Shown piece after piece: positions 1 through 6,496 of a stretch of DNA of 21,035 bases (the first letter of the stretch is position 1; every line of letters begins with the position of its first letter). The DNA comes from Bacteroidales bacterium (lineage in GTDB: Bacteria > Bacteroidota > Bacteroidia > Bacteroidales > Muribaculaceae): the NCBI GenBank assembly GCA_004552485.1, contig SFOH01000037.1, forward strand, positions 1 through 21,035, written 5' to 3'. Under the pieces are notes generated by a model. It saw nothing but the letters and a program-made list of their open reading frames with translations. It did no database searches and was not told where the DNA came from. The position numbers were made by a program, and so were the translations under genes.

Positions 1-434
1 ATGTACCAGGTGGCCATGGCGTTGTTGGATGATTTGTTGGAATAAACGGGGGCTGAGTCCACAGCGTGGTCCGGTGCCATATAACAGTTGTTACCCTTGC
101 ATTTCACCATCACAAACACGCCGTTGTCCTCAAATGAGAAGCGGGAGGCGTCGCCTTGGTCAGTGGTGAAATTCATATCCCACTCGCCGTTCATTGAGAG
201 GAACTTGTTGTTGGCGGAGATGGTGTAATAGCCGTCGCCGACGGCGGTGAAGGCGAGCCGCTGCGATGTGTCCGCCGCGTCAAAGAGCACAGCGTTTCCG
301 GCGGCGGAGGCGCCAAGATGTAAGCCACATACGTTTATAAGGTATCCGTTGTCCGGAATCTGTGCGGCGTGGCCGGTGAAAGTGCCGCATAGCAGAATCA
401 CCAGTGTTTCAATTAGATGGATTAACTTTTTCAC
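1..434 (-). CDS. Secreted protein with beta-trefoil-like repeats, 3' end outside window
   Basis: The frame is open from a GTG at 434 to the window edge, giving about 144 residues. An in-frame TAA lies 18 bases upstream of the GTG and there is no ATG or TTG between them, so GTG is the most likely start. Residues 1-25 form a signal peptide (two Lys, then a hydrophobic run and small residues, with probable cleavage near GHAA). The mature part shows repeated Tyr/Phe-Leu strands of the type GYYTISANNKFLSMNG and NNCYMAP, which resemble ricin-type or fascin-type beta-trefoil repeats found at the N-terminus of many secreted Bacteroidales glycosidases and adhesins. The catalytic or partner domain, if any, is beyond the window. 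The gene follows the DUF3109 gene by 51 bases on the same strand, so it could be read from the same transcript. The fold assignment is by eye and tentative. Confidence 0.6.
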   Translation of the reverse strand, partial: MKKLIHLIETLVILLCGTFTGHAAQIPDNGYLINVCGLHLGASAAGNAVLFDAADTSQRLAFTAVGDGYYTISANNKFLSMNGEWDMNFTTDQGDASRFSFEDNGVFVMVKCKGNNCYMAPDHAVDSAPVYSNKSSNNAMATWY

Positions 435-485
435 TATTAAAGATTTAGATTATTATATATTTTTGCAAGTTTTAGTTCTTGGTAT

Positions 486-1070
486 TTAGTCAGCGGGGTA
501 TTGCCGCAGGTATTCCTGCGCGGTTAGACAAAGTTCATCGTACCAGTCTTGGCCGAAGCGAGCGATGAGCGGCTCTTTCAGGAACTGATAGGCGCGGAGA
601 CCGAGGCGCCGGCCTTTCACTTCGGCGGGCTTGCAGATTTTCCAGCGGTGGTAGTTGACGGCGGTGAGGTCGCCGACCTGTCGCAGGCGCACGGGGTAGA
701 GGTGGCACGACTCGGGCTTGAGGAACGCGGTGCGGCCTTCGCGGCAGGCTTTCTCGAGAGCGCAGATGCACGTGCCGTCGGCGCTGTAGCACGAGAAGGC
801 GCAGTTGGCGCCGTGGACGATGGTGGTGACCAGGTCGCCTTCCTCGTCAATGTATGCGACATCGCCCTCGCTGAGGGCCTCGCGGGCGGCGGGGAGTAGA
901 TCGTCCTGAATGGCGGGGAGGGCGCGGCGTATCTGCTCACACTCTTCTTCGGTGACGGGGGCGCCGGCGTCGCCTTCGATGCAGCAGGCGCCGCGGCAGG
1001 CGTCGAGGTCGCAGCAGAAGTAGCGTTCGATGAGGTCGAGAGAGACGAGTGTGTCCTGAATCTGAAGCAT
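486..1070 (-). CDS. DUF3109 family cysteine-rich protein
   Basis: This 194-residue protein has no signal peptide and is probably cytoplasmic. Its Cys pattern is the DUF3109/YkgJ-like type: C19, C20, C25, C29 and C30 near the N-terminus, then C90, C94, C101, C103, C109 and C122 with the CHLYPVR motif, and a late ICKPA Cys. Proteins with this kind of cluster are thought to bind zinc or an iron-sulfur cluster, but no reaction is established. The start ATG lies 10 bases after the stop of the DUF5103 gene, which supports translation from the ung-DUF5103 transcript. The length is normal for the family and the reading frame is intact. The family call is confident; the function is unknown. Confidence 0.87.
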   Translation of the reverse strand: MLQIQDTLVSLDLIERYFCCDLDACRGACCIEGDAGAPVTEEECEQIRRALPAIQDDLLPAAREALSEGDVAYIDEEGDLVTTIVHGANCAFSCYSADGTCICALEKACREGRTAFLKPESCHLYPVRLRQVGDLTAVNYHRWKICKPAEVKGRRLGLRAYQFLKEPLIARFGQDWYDELCLTAQEYLRQYPAD

Positions 1071-1080
1071 AACGGTGGGT

Positions 1081-2352
1081 TTATTGTGGGATGAGGTCGC
1101 GGACGGCGACGAGGCGGTCGGCGCGCTCGTTGTGGCGCCGGGCGTAGACGTGGATGCGGTAGCGGTTGCGTGTCTCGTATTTGTCGCCCTCGATGATGTC
1201 GGTGCGTCCGGTCTGCGAGCCGGGTGCCACGGCTAAGTATTGGTAGGAATATGCGCCCTGTTTCAGGAGCATGGCGTGCTCGTAGGCGCCGGTGGCGCGG
1301 TTGTAGACCATGCGCGACTCCGGTGAGAAGCGCCGCTGAGTCACGTCCGAGTCGATGTAGAAATCGAAGCCGGGTGTCTCGGGGTGGACGAGCGTGAAGT
1401 GCACCACGTTGTAGTCGGCTTCGACGTCCGACTCCGAGGAGTTGTACTCGCGCACGACGAATGAGCCGGAGATGGTCTCGTCGTAGTGGTAGCTCTCGCC
1501 GGCGCGCGACGAGTCGGGCTCGAGGACGGCGTGGTAGTAGGGTCCGTGCCACTCGATGCGCTCGACATTCTGACCGGGATAGTTCGTGGAGAGATTCTCG
1601 AAGCGGCGGTATTCGTTGCCGGCCTTGAAGATGAGCGGCTGCAGGTGCTCGTAGATGAGCGTCTTGCCGCTGACACGCAGGGGTTTGGTGAGCGTCACGG
1701 CATTGTCGCTGCGGCCGTTTTGGGTGACCGTGACCTTGATTTCGTTGAAGATGTCGTCGACGTCGGCGTGCGAGGCGTCAACCTCGAGGCTCAGCTGCTG
1801 GTGGGCGCGGTTCACGTCGATGTCGGTGCGCGAGGTCATCGATGCTGTCACCGAAGCGCTCTGCTCGGAGACGACGAAGCGGCACTGTGCCCAAGTCTCG
1901 TCCGGGTCGTTCTCGGGATAGATGCGCACCAGATAGTTGCCCGAGCGCGTCAGGCGTGTCTGCTCGTTGGGGAGCGTGAGCGTGTAGTGGACGTAGTGGA
2001 CGGTGGTGCCCTGCGAGAAGTCGTAGTCGTCGATGGTGCCCTCGTTGAAGCCGTCGAGGTATTCCATGTAGGCCAGCTGCGAGGGCTGCCAGTCGGCGTT
2101 GCAGTGAATCACCTCGTAGCGCAGGTAGTCGCGGTCTTCGTTCAGAACGTCGAAACTGATGCGAATCATATCGTCGGTGCCTAAGACCATGAGCGCCTCT
2201 CCGGGCATGGGATAGGGGAGGACGGCGTTGCAGACCTGGAGAGTGCGCACGCGTTCGTTGAGGACGGCATTGCCCGTGTCGCGGCGCTGAGCCATGGCGG
2301 CGACGGCCGTGAAAAGACATATTATATATATAAGGAGAGAGCGCAGTTGCAT
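1081..2352 (-). CDS. DUF5103 protein (type IX secretion system plug-like)
   Basis: The product is 423 residues. It starts with a cleavable signal peptide (about residues 1-21, ending AAMAQ), so it is exported. The mature protein begins with the conserved DUF5103 segment around LPYPMPGEALMVLGTDDMIRISFDVL, followed by the NADWQPSQL and YLDGFNEG motifs and a run of beta-strand-rich sequence with RIYPENDPDETWAQCRF. These features mark the family named after the Plug subunit that blocks the SprA channel of the type IX secretion system in Flavobacterium. Members also occur in Bacteroidales where type IX secretion is doubtful, so the plug role is inferred from the family name only. The start codon lies one base after the ung stop codon, indicating translational coupling. 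No frameshift is seen. Confidence 0.85.
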   Translation of the reverse strand: MQLRSLLIYIICLFTAVAAMAQRRDTGNAVLNERVRTLQVCNAVLPYPMPGEALMVLGTDDMIRISFDVLNEDRDYLRYEVIHCNADWQPSQLAYMEYLDGFNEGTIDDYDFSQGTTVHYVHYTLTLPNEQTRLTRSGNYLVRIYPENDPDETWAQCRFVVSEQSASVTASMTSRTDIDVNRAHQQLSLEVDASHADVDDIFNEIKVTVTQNGRSDNAVTLTKPLRVSGKTLIYEHLQPLIFKAGNEYRRFENLSTNYPGQNVERIEWHGPYYHAVLEPDSSRAGESYHYDETISGSFVVREYNSSESDVEADYNVVHFTLVHPETPGFDFYIDSDVTQRRFSPESRMVYNRATGAYEHAMLLKQGAYSYQYLAVAPGSQTGRTDIIEGDKYETRNRYRIHVYARRHNERADRLVAVRDLIPQ

Positions 2353-2353
2353 A

Positions 2354-3016
2354 TTACCATTGAATTGGGGTCAGGCCGTGGCCGACGAGCCAGTTGTTGG
2401 CCGTTGAGAAATGATGGTTCCCGAAGAAGCCGCGGTAGGCCGACAGCGGCGAGGGGTGCGGCGAGGTGAGCACCAGGTGCTTGTTTGTGTCGATGAGCGC
2501 GCGTTTGCTGATGGCGAACGAGCCCCAGAGCAGGAATACCAGCGAGTCGCGTCCGGCCGAAAGCGTGCGGATGACGTTGTCGGTGAACGTCTCCCAGCCG
2601 CGGCCCTGATGCGAGCCGGCGCAGTGTTCGCGCACGGTTAGCGTGGCGTTCAGCAGCAGCACGCCCTGCCGCGCCCAGCGCTCGAGGTTGCCCGGCGCAT
2701 TGGCCGGCGCGCCCGTGTCCGTGCTCACTTCCTTGAGAATGTTCACTAACGACGGTGGCGGCTGGATGCCGTCCGAGACCGAGAAGCACAGTCCGTTGGC
2801 CTGGCCCGGGCCGTGGTACGGGTCCTGGCCGATGATAACGACCTTCACCCGGTCGAAGGGGCAGGCGTCGAAGGCCGCGAAAATGCGCGAGGGCGGCGGA
2901 AAGCACGGCCCGTTGCGGTATTCGCCGCGCACAAATTCGGTCAGCGCCGCAAAATAGGGCTTGTCCCATTCCGGGGCAAGCGCCGCCTTCCAACTGCTGT
3001 CTATGCGTACGTCCAT
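2354..3016 (-). CDS. ung: Uracil-DNA glycosylase, family 1
   Basis: The 220-residue cytoplasmic enzyme excises uracil from DNA as the first step of base excision repair. All family-1 motifs are present: the water-activating loop GQDPYHGPGQANGLCFSV with Asp65, LLLNATLTV near residues 120-128, and the Leu-loop HPSPLS with His187. The length matches E. coli Ung. The ATG at 3016 was chosen because it yields the standard N-terminus (IDSSWK). Longer in-frame starts would run antisense across the tRNA gene and upstream of the promoter. A TAtcTTTG element at 3048-3041 sits just upstream and would give a leader of roughly 18 bases. It is the first gene of an operon with the DUF5103 and DUF3109 genes. 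Confidence 0.97.
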   Translation of the reverse strand: MDVRIDSSWKAALAPEWDKPYFAALTEFVRGEYRNGPCFPPPSRIFAAFDACPFDRVKVVIIGQDPYHGPGQANGLCFSVSDGIQPPPSLVNILKEVSTDTGAPANAPGNLERWARQGVLLLNATLTVREHCAGSHQGRGWETFTDNVIRTLSAGRDSLVFLLWGSFAISKRALIDTNKHLVLTSPHPSPLSAYRGFFGNHHFSTANNWLVGHGLTPIQW

Positions 3017-3036
3017 GATTGGCTCTTCATTAATAA

Positions 3037-3068
3037 TTTGCAAAGATACGAAAATTTCCGTAACTTTG
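3037..3068 (+). promoter_or_regulatory. Promoter of tRNA-Arg
   Basis: TTTG at 3037-3040, a 20-base spacer and TAACTTTG at 3061-3068 match the Bacteroidetes primary sigma consensus exactly. Transcription should begin about 7 bases downstream, roughly 10 bases before the mature tRNA. Confidence 0.8.
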
Positions 3069-3072
3069 CCAG
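3041..3072 (-). promoter_or_regulatory. Probable promoter of the ung operon
   Basis: The minus strand carries TATCTTTG at 3048-3041, an exact match to the Bacteroidetes -7 element TAnnTTTG. The -33 position about 20 bases upstream has only CTGG instead of TTTG, so the upstream half is weak. The element directly abuts the -33 box of the divergent tRNA promoter. Confidence 0.6.
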
Positions 3073-3084
3073 CGAAAACGCCAT

Positions 3085-3156
3085 GCACCCGTAGTTTAAT
3101 GGATAGAATTACGGATTCCGGTTCCGTCGGTTGGGGTTCGATTCCCCACGGGTGTA
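3085..3156 (+). tRNA. tRNA-Arg, anticodon CCG
   Basis: A 72-base cloverleaf can be folded by hand. The acceptor stem is GCACCCG with CGGGTGT (one G-U pair), the anticodon stem is ACGGA/TCCGT with loop TTCCGGT, and the T arm is TGGGG-TTCGATT-CCCCA with the invariant TTCGA. The anticodon CCG reads the Arg codon CGG. The D arm carries AATGGATAG. The discriminator base is A and no CCA is encoded, which is common in Bacteroidetes. A consensus promoter precedes it; no clear terminator follows before the next gene. Confidence 0.95.
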
Positions 3157-3187
3157 CTATTTTCCCCCTCTCTCCCCCGCATAGCTT

Positions 3188-3838
3188 ATGAAACGCATTT
3201 TCCTCGTCATCGTTGCCGTGGCCGCTGTCTGTCAGGCATTTGCCGCACACACCGTGCAGGCCGTCTTCAACTGGGCCGACCCTCAGTCGCTCCATCCCGC
3301 TTTCAACGCTCCCACTGCCGAAAACCGCTATGGCGAGTACATCAGCAAGGTGACCTTCACCGCCGACGGCATCTCGCTCCTCATCGATGACGACGCCGTG
3401 AAGGAGGGGTCGCAGAAAGCCCGCTTCCTCTATGGCTACAACACCCGCACCGTCGAGATGCGCGCCTATCCCGGCAGCGACATCATCATCGACGCTCCCG
3501 AGAACATGACCGTCGCGCGCGTTCAGTTCGAAGGCGCCAAGGCCGATGCCGACTATCTGACCTCCTACGACGAGGCCTCGACATGGAGCGGACAGGAGTG
3601 GACACCCTCCGCCCCGGCAGCGCAGGCAAAGTTCTATGTGACCACCACCATCAACTGCACGCGCATCGTTGTCGTCTGCACCGAAGATGCCGGCGTTGAC
3701 GCTGTTGAGGCTGATGAAGAGGCCGGAACCGAGGCCTGGTTTACGCTCCAGGGCGTGCGTCTTGACAAAACGCCAAGCGCGCCAGGTGTTTATGTTAGGC
3801 TCAAAGGCTCAAAAGCTTGCAAAATGATAGTACATTAG
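3188..3838 (+). CDS. Secreted protein with C-terminal sorting-domain-like tail, function unknown
   Basis: The 216-residue product begins with a clear signal peptide (residues 1-20, ending AFAAH). The middle region is beta-strand rich and not recognised. Around residues 150-170 it has the pattern NCTRIVVVCTEDAGVDAVEA, and the last 34 residues (183-216) have the form WFTLQGVRLDK..APGVYVRLKGSKACKMIVH. That tail pattern (strand, G-V-R turn, GVY strand, Lys, terminal hydrophobic strand) is common at the end of secreted proteins in Prevotella-like and Muribaculaceae-like genomes and resembles a short type-A type IX sorting domain. The ATG lies 31 bases after the tRNA, behind a C/T-rich leader with no promoter visible, so readthrough from the tRNA promoter is possible. 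The ORF and export are well supported; the role is unknown. Confidence 0.8.
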   Translation: MKRIFLVIVAVAAVCQAFAAHTVQAVFNWADPQSLHPAFNAPTAENRYGEYISKVTFTADGISLLIDDDAVKEGSQKARFLYGYNTRTVEMRAYPGSDIIIDAPENMTVARVQFEGAKADADYLTSYDEASTWSGQEWTPSAPAAQAKFYVTTTINCTRIVVVCTEDAGVDAVEADEEAGTEAWFTLQGVRLDKTPSAPGVYVRLKGSKACKMIVH

Positions 3839-3847
3839 GTGTGTATT

Positions 3848-3882
3848 CGCCTCATTTTCGCCCGAATAGGGGCGGAAAGGCG
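3848..3882. terminator. Hairpin after the secreted-protein gene, possible terminator
   Basis: An imperfect GC-rich inverted repeat (TTCGCCC, loop gaata, GGGGCGGAA, with flanking CGCC/GGCG) begins 10 bases after the stop codon of the upstream gene. It lacks a proper T run, so termination is plausible but not certain. Confidence 0.4.
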
Positions 3883-3932
3883 TCAAAACGAAAAAGTTAA
3901 AATTCGTGTTATTTGAGACACTAACCGTGCCT

Positions 3933-3986
3933 TTTCAGCAAAGAAATGTTAAAAAACATGTTATAAAACATTTTTTTTCGCTGAAA
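3933..3986. repeat. AT-rich inverted repeat upstream of the lipoprotein promoter
   Basis: The left arm at 3933-3950 and the right arm at 3967-3986 pair through TTTCAGC/GCTGAAA on the outside and AAATGTT/AACATTT on the inside, with a short mismatched middle. The loop contains the palindrome AACATGTT (3955-3962), and the right arm contains eight T. It ends 3 bases before the -33 box of the next promoter. It could be a terminator of the upstream transcript or an operator. Confidence 0.55.
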
Positions 3987-3989
3987 CTC

Positions 3990-4019
3990 TTGCGGATTAA
4001 AAAATAAGACTTAACTTTG
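3990..4019 (+). promoter_or_regulatory. Promoter of the small lipoprotein gene
   Basis: TTG at 3990-3992, a 19-base spacer and TAACTTTG at 4012-4019 match the Bacteroidetes consensus. The predicted start near 4026 gives an AT-rich leader of about 46 bases before the ATG at 4072, as is typical of strongly expressed genes in this phylum. Confidence 0.75.
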
Positions 4020-4071
4020 TAGCGTTTTTGAAGTACAAACATATTAATTAATATTTAAAATCTTAAACACG

Positions 4072-4290
4072 ATGAAAAAATTAGTTTTATTTGCTGTTGC
4101 TGCTCTTTCTATGAGCTTCGTTGCATGTGGTGGTGGTGAGAAAGCCGACAAAGCTGCTGATTCAGCTGCTGCTGATACCGCTGTTGAGGCTGTTGTTCCC
4201 GCTGATTCTGCTGCTGCTCCCGCTGATTCAGCTGCTGCTCCCGCTGACTCTGCAAAGGCTGAGGTTGCTCCCGCTGACTCCGCTAAATAA
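4072..4290 (+). CDS. Small Ala-rich repeat lipoprotein
   Basis: The product is 72 residues. It has a lysine-initiated hydrophobic signal ending SFVAC, with Cys19 as the probable lipidated residue, then GGGEKADKAADSAAAD and a tail of PADSA repeats rich in Ala, Asp, Ser and Pro. No enzymatic domain is present; the mature chain of about 54 residues looks unstructured and acidic. Nearly all Ala codons are GCT, whereas neighbouring genes mostly use GCC, suggesting selection for high expression. The gene is monocistronic, with a consensus promoter upstream and a strong terminator downstream. Its role is unknown; an abundant envelope lipoprotein is a reasonable inference. Confidence 0.83.
   Translation: MKKLVLFAVAALSMSFVACGGGEKADKAADSAAADTAVEAVVPADSAAAPADSAAAPADSAKAEVAPADSAK
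4198..4287 (+). repeat. In-frame tandem repeat encoding PADSA units
   Basis: Four units each begin CCCGCTGA: 4198-4218 and 4219-4239 (21 bases, differing at one position), 4240-4269 (30 bases) and 4270-4287 (18 bases). All lengths are multiples of three, so gain or loss of a unit would keep the frame. Confidence 0.85.
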
Positions 4291-4323
4291 GTTAGGAATA
4301 TCCTGAAAAAAACAGCATAAGAA

Positions 4324-4354
4324 AGAGCTGCCGAGATTTCGGCGGCTCTTTTTT
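4324..4354 (+). terminator. Rho-independent terminator of the lipoprotein gene
   Basis: An 11-bp stem (AGAGCTGCCGA with TCGGCGGCTCT, one G-T pair) and a 4-base loop are followed by a run of T. It lies 33 bases after the stop codon. Confidence 0.9.
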
Positions 4355-4398
4355 AGATATTTAGGCGTCTCCTTTTGAGATTCCGTCCCTCTCCTCCT

Positions 4399-4436
4399 CC
4401 ACTCATAACTCATAAACTCATCCACTCATCCACTCT
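4399..4436 (+). repeat. Short ACTCAT repeats in the GH13 leader
   Basis: ACTCAT occurs four times, then ACTC once more, in a C/A/T-only stretch with spacing of 7-9 bases just before the GH13 start codon. No promoter consensus is seen between the terminator at 4354 and the gene. Confidence 0.5.
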
Positions 4437-4443
4437 AAATATC

Positions 4444-6360
4444 ATGAAAAAGGCAAGAGTGATTGCGCTGGCCGGCGCCGCAATGATGACGCTGACGGCC
4501 ATGGCCGCTAAGTTTTCTGTTGACAACATCGAGCCTCCCCACTGGTGGACAGGCATGGCCGACGCTACCCTGCAGCTGCAGGTGCACGGCGCCGACGTGC
4601 GCGCCGCCGTTCCCACCGTCGACTATCCCGGCGTCACCATCGACAGCGTCGCACGCCTCGACGGCTCCCCAAACTGGCAGTATATCTACCTGAAAATCAG
4701 TCCGCAGGCTAAGCCCGGCACCTTCACCATCACCTGGAAAGACGGTCGCAACAAAGTGACCCGCAAGTACGAGCTACGTCCCCGCACCATGAAAAGCGGC
4801 GCGCAGGGCTTCTCCTCCGACGACGTCCTCTACATGATCATGCCCGACCGTTTTGCCGACGGCGACCCCTCCAACAACGACGGCGTCGGCATGAACTTCC
4901 CCGTTAAGGCAGACCGCAGCATCGTGAACGGACGTCACGGCGGCGACCTCAAAGGCATTGCCGAGCACCTGGATTTCATTGACTCTCTGGGCGTTACGGC
5001 CGTATGGCTCAATCCCGTGCTGGAGAACGACATGCCCGAGGGCTCATACCACGGCTATGCCACCACGAACTATTACCGCGTTGATCCGCGCCTGGGCTCA
5101 AACGCTGATTACAAAGCACTTACCGACTCGCTCCACGCCCGCGGCATCAAAGTTGTCATGGACATGATTTTCAACCACAGCGGCTCGGAGCACCCCTGGG
5201 CCAAGGATATGCCCTCGAAAGACTGGATCAACAACGGGGGCGAATACATGCAGACCAACCACAAGCTCATGTCGCTCTCCGACCCCTATGGCTCTGACTA
5301 TGACCGCAATATGACCCGCGACGGCTGGTTCGTGCGCGAGATGCCCGACCTCAATCAGCTCAACCCCCACCTCATGCGCTACCTCACACAGAACAGCATC
5401 TTCTGGGTCGAGGAAGTCGGCATCGACGCCATACGCATGGACACCTACCCCTACGCCGACGGCAAGGCCATGGCGCGCTGGGTCAGCGATGTCGAGCGCG
5501 AGTATCCCAACTTCACCATCGTGGGCGAGTGCTGGTTTGCCGAACCTGCCGTCGAGGCTCAGTGGCAGCGCGGCGCCGCCATTCCTGCTGAGGGCTTCGA
5601 CTCGAATCTCCCCGTGGTCATGGACTTCCCCTTCATGCTTAAGTCGCAGGCACTTAAGAACTTCACCGAGGAGACGACCGAATGGGCCGGCGGTCTGTTC
5701 AACCTCTACTCCCACTTCGCCATGGACAACATCTACGCCGACCCGCAGCGCCTGCTCCGTTTCCTCGACAACCACGACACCGACCGCTTCATCCTCACCG
5801 AACCCGACAGCCTCGACTCGTGGAAACAGGCCGTCACCATGCTGCTCACCGTCCCCGGAATCCCCCAGCTCTACTACGGCACCGAACTGCTGATGAGCGG
5901 CGACCGCAAGCCCGGCGACGGCAATGTACGCCGCGATGTCCCCGGCGGCTTCCCCGGCGACACGCACAACGAGTTCACTCGCGCCGGACGCTCCGACAAA
6001 CAGAACGAGGCCTACGACTTCATGAGCCGCCTCCTTCAGTGGCGCAAGACCAACGAGGCCGTACGCCGCGGCACGATGAAGCATTTCGCCCCCAACAACG
6101 GCGTCTACGTCTACACGCGCTACCTCAAGGATGCCGTCGAAGACATCCCCGTGGTGGTCATCATGAACGGCACATCGCAGCCCCGTACCATCGACACCTC
6201 GCGCTATGAGGAAATCATCACTCCCGGCTCCGTCTGGGAGGATGTGCTCACCGGCGAGACCGTGACGCCCGTGCCCGAAGACGAGGCACCCACGCTCACT
6301 CTGCGTCCCCGCGCCGTGATGGTGCTCGAGCCCGCGCTGATTATGGCCCCGGCGGAGTAA
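4444..6360 (+). CDS. GH13 cyclomaltodextrinase/neopullulanase, SusA-like
   Basis: The 638-residue enzyme should hydrolyse alpha-1,4 linkages in cyclodextrins, pullulan or starch fragments in the periplasm. Residues 1-21 form a signal peptide without a lipobox. Residues about 25-115 match the cyclomaltodextrinase N-terminal domain (EPPHWWTGM), followed by the catalytic barrel and a C-terminal beta domain from about 550. Conserved regions are intact: region I DMIFNHSG (Asp240, His245), region II GIDAIRMD with nucleophile Asp333, region III GECWF with acid/base Glu362, and region IV DNHD with Asp445. The ATG at 4444 was preferred to one at 4375 because it starts the signal peptide; the earlier one would add a C/T-rich low-complexity extension. 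No susB, susC or susD homologue is adjacent, so it appears to stand alone. Confidence 0.93.
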   Translation: MKKARVIALAGAAMMTLTAMAAKFSVDNIEPPHWWTGMADATLQLQVHGADVRAAVPTVDYPGVTIDSVARLDGSPNWQYIYLKISPQAKPGTFTITWKDGRNKVTRKYELRPRTMKSGAQGFSSDDVLYMIMPDRFADGDPSNNDGVGMNFPVKADRSIVNGRHGGDLKGIAEHLDFIDSLGVTAVWLNPVLENDMPEGSYHGYATTNYYRVDPRLGSNADYKALTDSLHARGIKVVMDMIFNHSGSEHPWAKDMPSKDWINNGGEYMQTNHKLMSLSDPYGSDYDRNMTRDGWFVREMPDLNQLNPHLMRYLTQNSIFWVEEVGIDAIRMDTYPYADGKAMARWVSDVEREYPNFTIVGECWFAEPAVEAQWQRGAAIPAEGFDSNLPVVMDFPFMLKSQALKNFTEETTEWAGGLFNLYSHFAMDNIYADPQRLLRFLDNHDTDRFILTEPDSLDSWKQAVTMLLTVPGIPQLYYGTELLMSGDRKPGDGNVRRDVPGGFPGDTHNEFTRAGRSDKQNEAYDFMSRLLQWRKTNEAVRRGTMKHFAPNNGVYVYTRYLKDAVEDIPVVVIMNGTSQPRTIDTSRYEEIITPGSVWEDVLTGETVTPVPEDEAPTLTLRPRAVMVLEPALIMAPAE

Positions 6361-6375
6361 AAAATACACGCTGCT

Positions 6376-6394
6376 GCGCGTAAACAAAACGCGC
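6376..6394. repeat. Small GC inverted repeat after GH13
   Basis: GCGCG at 6376-6380 and CGCGC at 6390-6394 flank an A-rich 9-base loop, 16 bases after the GH13 stop. It could be a weak terminator, but there is no T run. Confidence 0.3.
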
Positions 6395-6395
6395 C

Positions 6396-6485
6396 GAATG
6401 GCGGTTATTAGTTAAACACGTTTCGTAAAATCGGCCACGCGCCGACTGCTTAAAACGATTGCCGTTTAACTAACATCCGCCATTC
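6396..6485. repeat. Large inverted repeat in front of the efflux operon
   Basis: The 22-base arms at 6396-6417 and 6464-6485 are complementary at 20 of 22 positions. The outer part is GAATGGCGG/CCGCCATTC and the inner part TTAGTTAAAC/GTTTAACTAA. The 46-base centre holds a second hairpin, TCGGC-cacgc-GCCGA (6431-6445). The 9-mer ACGCGCCGA occurs at 6389-6397 and again at 6437-6445. The right arm ends 11 bases before the start codon of the outer-membrane factor. No consensus promoter is visible here. Confidence 0.75.
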
Positions 6486-6496
6486 ATCATATACTT

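Noticed and set aside
247..489. An 80-codon plus-strand frame at the left end
   Set aside because: It lies opposite the secreted protein on the minus strand, which has a signal peptide and coherent repeats.
3085..3156. tRNA-Arg as an integration site of a genomic island
   Set aside because: No integrase gene and no repeated tRNA 3' end were seen in the window.
3017..3295. N-terminal extension of ung
   Set aside because: The extended frame would cross the tRNA in antisense and the ung promoter, and the extra residues are unlike any uracil-DNA glycosylase.
5098..6387. A 429-codon minus-strand frame opposite the GH13 gene
   Set aside because: Antisense shadow of a high-GC gene; the translation has no recognisable motif.
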